From NCBI RefSeq assembly GCF_024636815.1, contig NZ_JAGXGF010000206.1, forward strand, positions 1 through 33,220: 33,220 nt of DNA, written 5' to 3'. Origin of the DNA: Marivirga sp. GTDB taxonomy: Bacteria > Bacteroidota > Bacteroidia > Cytophagales > Cyclobacteriaceae. Shown here in pieces: positions 24,956-33,220 of this stretch. Numbering within the stretch: position 1 is the stretch's first letter; each line of letters opens with the position of its first letter. A program made the translations under genes and the position numbers. The notes beneath the pieces were generated by a model that worked only from the letters and a program-made list of their open reading frames with translations, did not search any database and was not told the DNA's origin.

Positions 24956-26719
24956 TTACAAATCCTCGAAGGAATATAATTTCTGAATTCTCGCTCTGAT
25001 AGCTCCTTTTGTTCTACCGAAATGATTTGCCAAATCTTTTGTACTTAAGCCTTCGTCAAACATAAATTTTAATTCTTTATCCAGTTCGTCATTCCAGGGC
25101 GTATATGCAGATTTGTGTTTTTTTCTCACCTCTTTAAGATCATAAGCCTTTTCTTCAAAACTGTTCAATTTTAAATCTTTTATGGAAGCATTGCTCTCTT
25201 CCTCTTTTCTTTTGAGTAAAACAATCTGAGCAGTTTCTGCCCAGTTTTGAGGTAGTAATTCTTCTTCTATAAAAAGTTTGTTTTGAGTTCTGGTTACAGC
25301 CACATACAACAAATTGATTTCTTCATTAAGTTTTTGTTTTATCAAATCAGACAGATCTTTTTGTTGCGCCAGTTTCTTTAATTTCTCTTCTGTCAAGAAA
25401 TCATTCACCAGCTGAACGGAATCATATTCCATTCCTTTGCATCGGTGCACAGTGGAGAAAATGATATGAGCTTTATCCCGATCTTCATTTTCTACATGCT
25501 TTTCTTTCAATTTTTTGATGTATTTTGGAATTTCATTTCCGTATTCTCTGACCAATTCCACCATCATGCCCAATTGCATATCCTCTGTTTTGTCAATGTA
25601 TTCTTCCAAATCTTCCAGTGCCTTCATTTTTTTAATCAAAGGATCTCTGATGAATTTTCTTTTGCCATTGTATAAATTCAAAACATCATATAGTGAAGTA
25701 CCATCATCGGCATAAGTATAAGAATTGATATTGCCTTCGAAATAAATACCATCTAAATTCTCCCTTTCGGAAATGTAATCGATCGCTTTGGTCAAAAGCC
25801 CAAGGTTGGTGCGAGCCAAAACGGCTTTTTGTTCTCCTTTTGAAGGTTCTCCTTTTCCTTTTATCCGGAATTTCACATCAGCTTGAAGATGTTTTTTTCT
25901 TTCGACTATAGCTTGAGCCAAGTTTGCGATTTTGTCATTAAACCTGAAACTGCTTGATAATTCAAATCCTTTGAAGTCTACCATTTCGAGTGAATTGACT
26001 GCATATCGCCATGAATAAATCTGCTGATGCGTATCGCCAACAATTATCTTTGTAGCTTTTTGATTGAGGAAAACATCCAGCATAGCAGGGGAGGCATCTT
26101 GACCTTCATCAAAGAGGATATAATCATATTTTAACTTGGGGTTCTGAAGTTGAAATTTCTTCAGGTAGAAATCATGGGTAATGGCAATTTCACCCTTATT
26201 CATTTTAGCTAAAAACTCACGCGTTTTCTTTTTGATATAAGAATAATTACCCTTTACAAAAGCTAAGGCCTTTTTGTCTGAAATGGTATTTTCATAATTC
26301 AATTCCTCAACTTTTAATGCACTGCTGTTGCAGAAATAGGCAGTGAATTTATTGATATGGTTGGCGATAATCATTTCTGCTAAAGGCTCGCTAGATACTT
26401 TAATACCTAAAATATCGGCTAGTTCATGGTTTTTATATCCATTGCTGTTGATTTCCAGATTATTACCGATTACAACGTGCTTGAAAGCCAGAGAATGGGC
26501 TGTTTGTACGTCAACATTGAATAACTTTTTGGATTTAAATTTTTTGGATGCTTCTAATTTTACTGATTTGTTAAAAGCCAGATAGAGTATTTTGCTGTTT
26601 TTAGGTCTGCTTTCAGCATAGGCAATTAAAGTGGTGGTTTTCCCTGAACCTGCTACTGCATTGATTTTTATATTACCATTGGATTGAATAATTGAGGATT
26701 GTTCTTTGGTTAGTTGCAT
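24956..26719 (-). CDS. UvrD/Rep-type helicase with C-terminal helix-turn-helix
   Basis: 587 residues, shorter than UvrD. It is an SF1A DNA helicase: Q motif LTKEQ (3-7), Walker A AGSGKTTT (23-30), Walker B DEGQD (204-208, usually DEAQD), motif III GDTHQQIYSWR (228-238), FSTVHRCKGMEYDSV (motif V region) and VAVTRTQNKLF (motif VI). The 2B insertion is reduced. After ~530 a short domain reads YTPWNDELDKELKFMF...LANHFGRTKGAIRARIQKL, which looks like a Myb/GcrA-like helix-turn-helix. It may act in recombination control, like small FBH1- or PcrA-type helicases, but its role is not known. A perfect hairpin lies in the leader. Confidence 0.88.
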   Translation of the reverse strand: MQLTKEQSSIIQSNGNIKINAVAGSGKTTTLIAYAESRPKNSKILYLAFNKSVKLEASKKFKSKKLFNVDVQTAHSLAFKHVVIGNNLEINSNGYKNHELADILGIKVSSEPLAEMIIANHINKFTAYFCNSSALKVEELNYENTISDKKALAFVKGNYSYIKKKTREFLAKMNKGEIAITHDFYLKKFQLQNPKLKYDYILFDEGQDASPAMLDVFLNQKATKIIVGDTHQQIYSWRYAVNSLEMVDFKGFELSSSFRFNDKIANLAQAIVERKKHLQADVKFRIKGKGEPSKGEQKAVLARTNLGLLTKAIDYISERENLDGIYFEGNINSYTYADDGTSLYDVLNLYNGKRKFIRDPLIKKMKALEDLEEYIDKTEDMQLGMMVELVREYGNEIPKYIKKLKEKHVENEDRDKAHIIFSTVHRCKGMEYDSVQLVNDFLTEEKLKKLAQQKDLSDLIKQKLNEEINLLYVAVTRTQNKLFIEEELLPQNWAETAQIVLLKRKEEESNASIKDLKLNSFEEKAYDLKEVRKKHKSAYTPWNDELDKELKFMFDEGLSTKDLANHFGRTKGAIRARIQKLYSFEDL

Positions 26720-26740
26720 TTGGTTGATAATTTTTAGAAC

Positions 26741-26760
26741 GATCCTATCTTTATAGGATC
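26741..26760. repeat. Hairpin before the UvrD-like helicase gene
   Basis: GATCCTAT (26741-26748) and ATAGGATC (26753-26760) form an 8-bp perfect stem with loop CTTT, 21 bp from the helicase start codon. No U tract follows in transcript sense, so an operator or translational control element is more likely than a terminator. Confidence 0.4.
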
Positions 26761-26872
26761 AGTAAGGATTTTTTTATTTGATAAAGCATTGAATATTAAA
26801 ATTATTAAAAATATACTAATCTAAAAACTTGATTGGCCTTGAAGTGTGGTACCCTCTGAAAAGTTAGTTTAT

Positions 26873-29800
26873 TCAATCTTCAATCTCTTCAATCACTTCC
26901 TTATTTTCTTTGTAATAGGCTTTGGCTTCTTCTTTACTTTTATTGATTCCTATACTGCTCACTGCACCACTCAAGAGTGCCTTGGCCCAGAAATTGAATA
27001 TAGAACGGCTTTTAATGCGCTCGTAGAAAATATTACCTTCTTGCATTTTGAACCACCTTGGATTTTTGGAGCTAACTACAAAGCTATTAGCGAAAATAGT
27101 TTTCAAGTTGTTACCAAAGCCTTTGGATTGATAGGTTTCACGATCTAAAATATCAATTTTAAGATCATTATAGCGAAACTCCATTAAACCTTCAGCATAT
27201 TCATCGTTGCCTTTAAAATTAATGTTCACTTCTTCATTATAGCCCGAACGAATTTCGATAGCACCTAAAGGAATGAGCATTTCATTTAAAGCGGTCAAGT
27301 CTAATTCTCCTACCTTTCCAAAAAAATGAAATTCACCTTTTTTTGAGGGCATCGGAAAATTCACTTTTGTAGTGAAATTAGCTTTTTCGTTAAGCTTTCC
27401 TTTAGCTTGTAGTATCATGGTTTTATCATTTTTAAAATGATGCGTACGTAGGTTAAATAGATGTCCACTATCAATATTAATACTCATATTTCCGATTCCT
27501 GAAGTTTCTTTAGGCATGATCTCGATATGGATATTAGAATTCACAAAAATAGTATCTACACTAAAGGCAAAATCCAATTCAGATAGTAATACCTGGGGCA
27601 TAGGGACTTTATTGTCATCGTTATGAGGTATATTCAAATCACGAAAAACGGTAAAGTTTCCATTTTCCATTTCTAATTTATTAATAATAAATTTTTGACC
27701 TATTAGAAGACTGTCAACATTGAGTTTCTTAACTTTTAAAGCAGTGAAATCTAATTTAAACCAATCATTTTGATAGTCAATATGATCGCTATATTCAAAG
27801 CGGTCGTATTTGGAAAGCATTTTTATATCATTTGCTTCAAAGTTAGATTCAGGATATCGGAAAATGTAATCTTTGGCAGTAATCGTATAATGTTTCCCAA
27901 AACTTTCTTTGTAATTCTTCCCACTGAAAACCAAGGAATTTATGTGGTGATGAATATCTTTTGGATTTAAGATGGAATCCAGAGCCAAGTTATTTATAGA
28001 TAAATCTGCTTTTCGAACGTAATAATCCCGTTCCCTTTCTTCGTGATACACCTTAATATTAATGTCATTTGAAAGGAGATTTTGAATTTTTAGAGATTTA
28101 AATGGTAATTCAATCTTTTGAGGAATTTTCTTATCCTCTTCTTGTGTAATTCTTAGGTTTAAGTCCGTTTCAATGCTACTTAATTCTTGAATGTTCACTT
28201 CATTATTTCGAATATAGTCTGTGATTATAGCATTTTTCATTTTTATTCCCCCAATTGCTAATGAGGTGTTACTATCATCTCCAGTAAACTTAAATTCTTC
28301 AATTTCACCTGTTTTATTAAAGCTGCTATAATTTAGATTTCGAACCGAAATGGTGTCATTTGAAGAAGAATAGAATTCAAAACTTTCATTACTCAAACTG
28401 AAGTCATCTGCAAAAAATAAACGTTGACTGTCATTCTCGGGAAAGCTCAAATTTCGGAGTGTAAGCTTTGCATCAGTACTCACTAACTGACTCTTTTTCT
28501 GTTTATTATTAATTAAAATTATGCTTGAGCCTATTAAGTCTATCTTACTGTTTTGAACATTAAAACTGTAATCACTTTTATCTTTACCTGAGAACTTGAA
28601 ATTCTTTTGTATATCACTTAATCCAATATAATTTAATTGAGTAATACTACTCAACATACTGTCTGCCTCAAATCGATTATTTTTAATTAGAGCATCTTTA
28701 TTGAAATTCGTAAAGCTGATTTCGGGGATTTTAATGAAAAGGGATAAACTATCATTTAATTGTTTTGGCTTAATATGAATATCCTTGAGATACAGGTTAT
28801 TTAGATTTTTTGGAAGATATAATTCAGCCAGACTTATTTCATGGTTTATTTCTCTATCCTCAAAATTTAATTCTTTTGCCAAAACTTGAAAAAGCTCCAC
28901 CTCATTTTGATAGTTTAATTCTATATCAAAATCAGCTATGCTAAGCTTCCTAAATTCATCAATTTGGTAGTTTAATACACCTTTTTTTAATAAAATATTA
29001 ATTGGTTTCTCCGGAAATTGCCATTCATCATTTCCACTTGTTTTCTGTTTCAAATCTTTATAGTTTAATTCTATCTGAGGTTTGAAAAGTGTTACACTGT
29101 CTAAGTTGAGTTTTTTTCGATTAATAATGCTATCAAGCTCGAGCCCCTTAAAACTTAGATAATCAACCTTTATTTGATCTCTTAAATCTTCATATGTGAA
29201 ATTTAATTTTGTTAAATCTAGTGAGTGGAGGTTATTTTCTGATTGAAAAGTACTGACTTTGAATTGACCCTTTTTAAGATTATAAATCATTTCCTGACCA
29301 TTAACTAGGGTACTATCTGCAATTTTATGCCATGAATGAAAGCCTGAATCAATTTTAAGGAAATGAGATTGAATATTGAGGGATTTACCGATTAAGAAGT
29401 CACCAACACTTACATCCGTATTAAGAACGGAAAATTTTTTGAGTTTTATTTCATTAAAATATTTACCTAAGATTTCAAATAATTTTTCAGGTGTAATAAT
29501 TGCATTTTGCTCCTTTGAATTTTTCAGATAGGGAGGAGTAATGGTTATTTTAGAATTTCTTAAAGCCAGATTTTTTAAATCTATTCGATCATTATCGTAA
29601 ATATCCAAATGGGCAATGCCTTCCATCTCCAATAATGGTAAATTAAGATTAAATTGAGTTAAAGTGCTGTCATCTAGACTTCTTGAGGGTTTTACTTCCA
29701 AATTTTGCACCAATAAAGTGGAGTCTATAGTATTGAAATTTAGCTTTTTGAATTTGATGTTATGTAAATTATCGGGTAATAGATAATCATAATCATTGAT

Positions 29801-30973
29801 TTCAACTGTTGCATTTTCAAAGTAATGGATAACATTTTGAATATCTCTTTGTGTAGAATCCAACTCTAAATTAAAAAGGTCTATGCTGATATTATCCGAC
29901 AAAAACCTTTGCTGATTATCTCCCTTTAAGGTAAGATTTAATCCACCTTCCTCTATTCTTAAATCATTGATTTTAATTAAATCAAAAAGTGCCAATAGGG
30001 AAGCCCCAATGCTATTTTCAGCTTGTTCAGTATTTTGTTTTTTCGACTTTAAAACAGATTGAATTTTGATTTTTGGTTTAGGGATATTGACTTGCTTCAC
30101 GATCAAAAAGTTATCCTCATAAGCTTTAAGATAGTTTATTCCTTTTAGCTCCAAAGTTGGGATGTCAATATCATAAACATTTTGTTTTTCCTGTTGGAAG
30201 ACTTCTCTTGGGTTAATGTCTTTTCGGGGATTGATTTTAAAATTATTGAAATTAAGAATGGAATCTTTTGTGGAAAGCTCAAATCCTTCAAAACTTAGTT
30301 CATGAATACTGTCAGGCAGTAAGATGGATTGTTGATTTACTCCAAGGTTTATAGCTTCAGAATAAAAGATTTTTTTTCTTTTTTTATCCTGTGATACTTC
30401 AAAATTTTCAACTGAAAAATCAATGGCTTTTAATCTGAAATTACTTGGATAATGATCAATTGTCCCACTTCTAACCTTTAAATAATTGATTTGCAATAAA
30501 TCTAGGTATTCAGAAATAACATCATATAATTCTCCTGTTTCTCGACCAAATTTGAGTGGTTTTTTTTCGGGATTAATTTTGGTCATAAATAATAATGGAT
30601 CAATTACTTCAATACCATCTACCACCAGTTCTTTGTCTGTATAAATTCTTATAACCGATTCAAGTGAAATATTTACTTCACCAACCTGTGCTTCATAAAT
30701 ATTTTTTGCATTGATGGTGTCTTCTCGATTTTCAGGAGTGGCATACAGTTCGATATTTCGAATATTTATCGACTTTCTTAGAAAATTTAAATCAATTTCC
30801 TCATATTCCAATTGATAAAGTCCCTTGCTTTCTTTGGTGATTAGTTCTTGCAGGTATTCACCTGAAATTCTGTTTCCCATTTTTCTCAACTGGTCATTTA
30901 CAATGTAACCAATTGATACTATGAGAATGGCAATAGCGATAATGCGGTATAAATTTTTTCTTTTTCGGTTCAT
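26873..30973 (-). CDS. Large AsmA-like inner-membrane-anchored protein
   Basis: 1366 residues. A basic start and one N-terminal membrane helix (RIIAIAILIVSIGYIVND) anchor a very long periplasmic part made of repeated beta-strand units such as LNFNTIDSTLLVQNLEVKPSRS, alternating definition-like phrases of 60-150 residues. The C-terminus (~1240-1366) contains FHFFGKVGELDLTALNEMLIPLGAIEIRSGYNEEVNINF, typical of AsmA_2/TamB-like regions. Proteins of this type form long grooves that carry phospholipids between the inner and outer membrane (family knowledge), the likely role here. The gene is single, 141 bp after the SDR gene and 153 bp before the helicase. Confidence 0.75.
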   Translation of the reverse strand: MNRKRKNLYRIIAIAILIVSIGYIVNDQLRKMGNRISGEYLQELITKESKGLYQLEYEEIDLNFLRKSINIRNIELYATPENREDTINAKNIYEAQVGEVNISLESVIRIYTDKELVVDGIEVIDPLLFMTKINPEKKPLKFGRETGELYDVISEYLDLLQINYLKVRSGTIDHYPSNFRLKAIDFSVENFEVSQDKKRKKIFYSEAINLGVNQQSILLPDSIHELSFEGFELSTKDSILNFNNFKINPRKDINPREVFQQEKQNVYDIDIPTLELKGINYLKAYEDNFLIVKQVNIPKPKIKIQSVLKSKKQNTEQAENSIGASLLALFDLIKINDLRIEEGGLNLTLKGDNQQRFLSDNISIDLFNLELDSTQRDIQNVIHYFENATVEINDYDYLLPDNLHNIKFKKLNFNTIDSTLLVQNLEVKPSRSLDDSTLTQFNLNLPLLEMEGIAHLDIYDNDRIDLKNLALRNSKITITPPYLKNSKEQNAIITPEKLFEILGKYFNEIKLKKFSVLNTDVSVGDFLIGKSLNIQSHFLKIDSGFHSWHKIADSTLVNGQEMIYNLKKGQFKVSTFQSENNLHSLDLTKLNFTYEDLRDQIKVDYLSFKGLELDSIINRKKLNLDSVTLFKPQIELNYKDLKQKTSGNDEWQFPEKPINILLKKGVLNYQIDEFRKLSIADFDIELNYQNEVELFQVLAKELNFEDREINHEISLAELYLPKNLNNLYLKDIHIKPKQLNDSLSLFIKIPEISFTNFNKDALIKNNRFEADSMLSSITQLNYIGLSDIQKNFKFSGKDKSDYSFNVQNSKIDLIGSSIILINNKQKKSQLVSTDAKLTLRNLSFPENDSQRLFFADDFSLSNESFEFYSSSNDTISVRNLNYSSFNKTGEIEEFKFTGDDSNTSLAIGGIKMKNAIITDYIRNNEVNIQELSSIETDLNLRITQEEDKKIPQKIELPFKSLKIQNLLSNDINIKVYHEERERDYYVRKADLSINNLALDSILNPKDIHHHINSLVFSGKNYKESFGKHYTITAKDYIFRYPESNFEANDIKMLSKYDRFEYSDHIDYQNDWFKLDFTALKVKKLNVDSLLIGQKFIINKLEMENGNFTVFRDLNIPHNDDNKVPMPQVLLSELDFAFSVDTIFVNSNIHIEIMPKETSGIGNMSINIDSGHLFNLRTHHFKNDKTMILQAKGKLNEKANFTTKVNFPMPSKKGEFHFFGKVGELDLTALNEMLIPLGAIEIRSGYNEEVNINFKGNDEYAEGLMEFRYNDLKIDILDRETYQSKGFGNNLKTIFANSFVVSSKNPRWFKMQEGNIFYERIKSRSIFNFWAKALLSGAVSSIGINKSKEEAKAYYKENKEVIEEIED

Positions 30974-31041
30974 ATTACTTCTAAAAGCTTAAGATAAGCT
31001 TTTTGAGTGAAATAGTGGGGATTTACATATAAAAACTAAAT

Positions 31042-31061
31042 TTAATCTTTCTAAAGATTAA
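31042..31061 (-). terminator. Possible terminator after the SDR gene
   Basis: TTAATCTTT/AAAGATTAA, 9 bp with a 2-nt loop, then AT-rich sequence with a T run (plus-strand A run 31031-31035) in transcript sense. A second 8-bp hairpin AAAAGCTT/AAGCTTTT (30983-31003) lies within 10 bp of the AsmA-like start. Either could separate the two transcripts. Confidence 0.4.
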
Positions 31062-31114
31062 TAAGACTATAAATATAGGTGTTTTTATTAAATTATATTT
31101 ATAGTTGTTTGTAA

Positions 31115-31843
31115 TTAAACATCTCTAACATCCAAAATCACATCCGAATACTGCTCTAAATTATCAATAAAGTGAAAATACTTTTCAGCTACTTCTTCTT
31201 CACTGCTCAACTGATTTTCTTCTTTTAGGTTTTTGAATTTATCTACACCGCTGAATGATTTTTTATCAGTATTGCGTATTTGGGTTTGCATTTCAGTGTC
31301 TACTACTCCTGGTGCAATGGCTTTAATGATAAAACCGCTTCTGTCCATTTCTGCTTCTTTAGCCGCTACCTTTGAAACCATGTCCAATGCTGCTTTTGAG
31401 GCGCAGTACCCTGACCAACCGTCCACAGCATTTTTGCCTGCTCCTGAGCTAATGTTAATGATAATTTTTTCTCCTTTGAAATCTTTAAAATCCTTCATAA
31501 ACTGATTCATCAATAGGATAGGGGCACTTACATTCAAATCAAATAAATGAGGGATACTTTCATTTTCGATGCCTCCTAAATGTCCTATATCACCAAGTGT
31601 ACCAGCATTATTGATGAGTACAATTTTTTCGTATTCTTTTGCTTCCGAAAAGAATTGAGGTAATTCTTTCTGTAGGATATGAAGATCAGCTAAATCACAA
31701 GTCTTGGCCTTATAATTTTCATGTTCAATGGAATGAGTTCTATTGAGTCCCCAGACATCAGCTCCAGTTTTCAGGGCTTTTTCTGCTAATCCTTTTCCTA
31801 TTCCCTTACTTGCTCCTGTGATTATGAATAATGATTTTTTCAT
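31115..31843 (-). CDS. Short-chain dehydrogenase/reductase
   Basis: 242 residues of the classical SDR family, using NAD(P)H to reduce or oxidise a carbonyl or alcohol. The cofactor motif is TGASKGIG (9-16), NNAG at 78-81, catalytic Ser at 132/133 (NISSGAG), and Y146/K150 in SGYCASKA. Overall it resembles the sepiapterin/benzil reductase-like group (R34-T36 after the second strand favours NADPH), but the substrate cannot be told. Its start is 25 bp after the glutaminase stop, so the two are probably co-transcribed with the hydroxylase gene. Confidence 0.9.
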   Translation of the reverse strand: MKKSLFIITGASKGIGKGLAEKALKTGADVWGLNRTHSIEHENYKAKTCDLADLHILQKELPQFFSEAKEYEKIVLINNAGTLGDIGHLGGIENESIPHLFDLNVSAPILLMNQFMKDFKDFKGEKIIINISSGAGKNAVDGWSGYCASKAALDMVSKVAAKEAEMDRSGFIIKAIAPGVVDTEMQTQIRNTDKKSFSGVDKFKNLKEENQLSSEEEVAEKYFHFIDNLEQYSDVILDVRDV

Positions 31844-31868
31844 GGTTTAAATTTTATTCTTTTTATTT

Positions 31869-32786
31869 CTAGAAAATAGACATTTCCGTATGAGTAGTGA
31901 ATAATTCCAAAGCATGCATGCCTTTAGCAGAATTTCCTTTTTCATTTAGTTTCGGGCTCCACACGGCTATGCTGAATTCACCTGGCAAAACAGCAACAAT
32001 TCCTCCGCCTACACCACTTTTTCCTGGTAAGCCAACACGAAAAGCAAATTCTCCTGATTCATCATAGAAGCCACAAGTCAACATCAGGGAGTTGATCCTT
32101 TTAATTTGATTAGGTTCTAAGAATATAGTGCCATCTGGTGCACACTTTCCATGTTGAGCAAATAACTGAAAGCACCAGGCCAATTCCACACAGCTCATAT
32201 CTATAGAGCAAGTATAAAAATAGAAATCCAGTACATCTTCCGGATTATTATGAATGTTTTTAAAGCTTTTAATAAAGTTAGCCACAGCAACATTTCTGTA
32301 GCCCATACTTTTCTCTGATTTAAAAATCTCTTCATTGTATTGAATCTTATCAGTACCTTGAAGATCATGAATAAATTGTAAATAATCTTCTTTTGGGTTC
32401 TCTAATTCTGATAGAAGAATATCACAAATTACAATAGCCCCAGAGTTGATAAATGGATTTCTGGGAATACCTTCTTCATGTTCTAATTGCACTAGCGAAT
32501 TAAAAGGGTCTCCGGAGGGCTCTACATCTACTCTATCCCAAACTTTATCGCCTATGCATTGAATAGCCATACTTAAAGTGAAAACTTTTGAGATACTCTG
32601 AATGGAAAAGCGCTCGTCATAATCCCCTGCATTGTAAGTTTCGCCATTTACAAATTGCAGCGATACTCCAAATTTAAAAGGATCAATCTTGGCCAATTCA
32701 GGAATGTAAGTGGCCACTTTTCCCGGAGTGTCTACGGAATTTACGGTATGTAAAATATCATCGAGTATTCTGTTGTAGTCTTCCAA
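31869..32786 (-). CDS. glsA: Glutaminase A
   Basis: 305 residues, normal for GlsA. It hydrolyses glutamine to glutamate and ammonia. The SxxK catalytic pair is S64/K67 (RFSIQSISKVF), followed by NPFINSGAIV, GYRNVAVANF, and the C-terminal GLPGKSGVGGGIVAVLPG loop. The start is a TTG at 32786. The frame upstream reaches a stop within ten codons without an ATG, and EDYNRILDDI matches the usual beginning of the family, so TTG is convincing. It lies 74 bp after the hydroxylase stop and 25 bp before the SDR gene. Confidence 0.95.
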   Translation of the reverse strand: MEDYNRILDDILHTVNSVDTPGKVATYIPELAKIDPFKFGVSLQFVNGETYNAGDYDERFSIQSISKVFTLSMAIQCIGDKVWDRVDVEPSGDPFNSLVQLEHEEGIPRNPFINSGAIVICDILLSELENPKEDYLQFIHDLQGTDKIQYNEEIFKSEKSMGYRNVAVANFIKSFKNIHNNPEDVLDFYFYTCSIDMSCVELAWCFQLFAQHGKCAPDGTIFLEPNQIKRINSLMLTCGFYDESGEFAFRVGLPGKSGVGGGIVAVLPGEFSIAVWSPKLNEKGNSAKGMHALELFTTHTEMSIF

Positions 32787-32860
32787 ATTATAGCTTTTGT
32801 TTCTTTTATATTACGGCAGCAATGAATGTGAGATACAGTAAAGTAAAAATCAATTTAATT

Positions 32861-33220
32861 TTAGATGGCATTTTTAACCTCACCTTTCTTATTAGTCACT
32901 TTTTCAAAATCAGTATCGTAATCTTTTCTAAGCGTACCAAAAACTCTATCCCAAATCAACGTATAAAGCCCAAAATTACCGTGGAATTTCTTGTGGTGCA
33001 TATTATGGGCTACTGAAGTATTGACAAATCTGCCAATCCATGTCTTATGGAAATTCCTTGTCCACAATTCAAATCCTAAATGTCCATATACATTATAGAT
33101 GATTTGAAAGATAAAAAATATAACAATTGCGCTTCTATGAGTGGGAATTGTAAAGGCAATCAAGGCAATAATTCCTGCTTCTAAAATGGCTTCTAAGGGA
33201 TGAAAAGCATAGGCAGTCCA
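32861..33220 (-). CDS. Membrane fatty acid hydroxylase / sterol desaturase (5' end outside window)
   Basis: The last ~119 residues of a di-iron membrane enzyme. The frame is open to the right edge (WTAYAFHPLEAILEAG...), so any Met inside is not the start. Visible are a membrane segment around SAIVIFFIFQIIYNVYG and the histidine cluster HNMHHKKFHGNFGLYTLIWDRVFGT, the third His box of the fatty acid hydroxylase superfamily; HPLEA is part of the second region. Such enzymes hydroxylate or desaturate lipids at the membrane; carotenoid, sterol and fatty acid substrates are all possible. It is the first gene seen of the glsA-SDR unit. Confidence 0.88.
   Translation of the reverse strand, partial: WTAYAFHPLEAILEAGIIALIAFTIPTHRSAIVIFFIFQIIYNVYGHLGFELWTRNFHKTWIGRFVNTSVAHNMHHKKFHGNFGLYTLIWDRVFGTLRKDYDTDFEKVTNKKGEVKNAI

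Overview
The window looks like chromosomal DNA of a free-living, probably marine member of the Bacteroidota, most likely order Cytophagales (inference). The signs are low GC, almost no Shine-Dalgarno sequences before starts, two clear TAnnTTTG promoter boxes (the Bacteroidota -7 element), and Bacteroidota-typical families: a DUF6913-like protein, a PD40/OmpA outer-membrane protein, a periplasmic DPP-IV peptidase, and the gene order sufBCDSE, a MIP18-family gene, then a bacilliredoxin. No tRNA, rRNA, CRISPR array, transposase, integrase or phage gene is visible.

Layout. 1-1775 (-): DEAD-box RNA helicase with a DbpA-type RNA-binding domain, cut by the left edge and preceded by a long 5' leader that folds on paper into several nested helices. 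2028-5195: an NTF2-like secreted protein (-), an outer-membrane-type protein (+) and an exported amidase (+). 5196-5769: gene-free and repeat-rich, with a duplicated amidase tail and two inverted copies of a two-hairpin repeat. 5770-12319 (-): a complete SUF iron-sulfur assembly operon, transcribed sufB-C-D-S-E, MIP18/SufT-like, bacilliredoxin; 348 bp of hairpins separate sufD from sufS. 12320-13086: gene-free. 13087-14760 (+): long-chain acyl-CoA synthetase. 14958-17120 (-): DPP-IV. 17121-17946: third copy of the two-hairpin repeat, then a ParE/RelE-type toxin-antitoxin pair (-). 18122-21555 (+): ligA, a DUF6913-like gene and dapA as one tight unit. 21687-22739 (+): serine hydrolase lipoprotein, abutting a convergent OmpA/PD40 protein (22740-24779, -). 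24956-26719 (-): UvrD-like helicase with a C-terminal helix-turn-helix. 26873-30973 (-): 1366-residue AsmA-like protein. 31115-33220 (-): a short-chain dehydrogenase, glutaminase and membrane fatty acid hydroxylase/sterol desaturase (cut by the right edge), probably co-transcribed.

How the genes work together. The SUF block is the one clear pathway: SufS with SufE supplies sulfur, SufBCD is the ATP-driven scaffold, the MIP18-like protein helps maturation or transfer, and the bacilliredoxin probably links it to thiol redox control. The other genes are housekeeping or envelope functions.

Most interesting signals. (1) A 62-bp intergenic repeat of two hairpins with fixed arm, loop and spacer lengths; in its three copies the arm sequences differ but the changes are compensatory, so pairing is conserved. 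(2) The structured leader of the DEAD-box helicase. (3) A hairpin cluster inside the suf transcript. No complete new multi-gene defence or metabolic system is visible.
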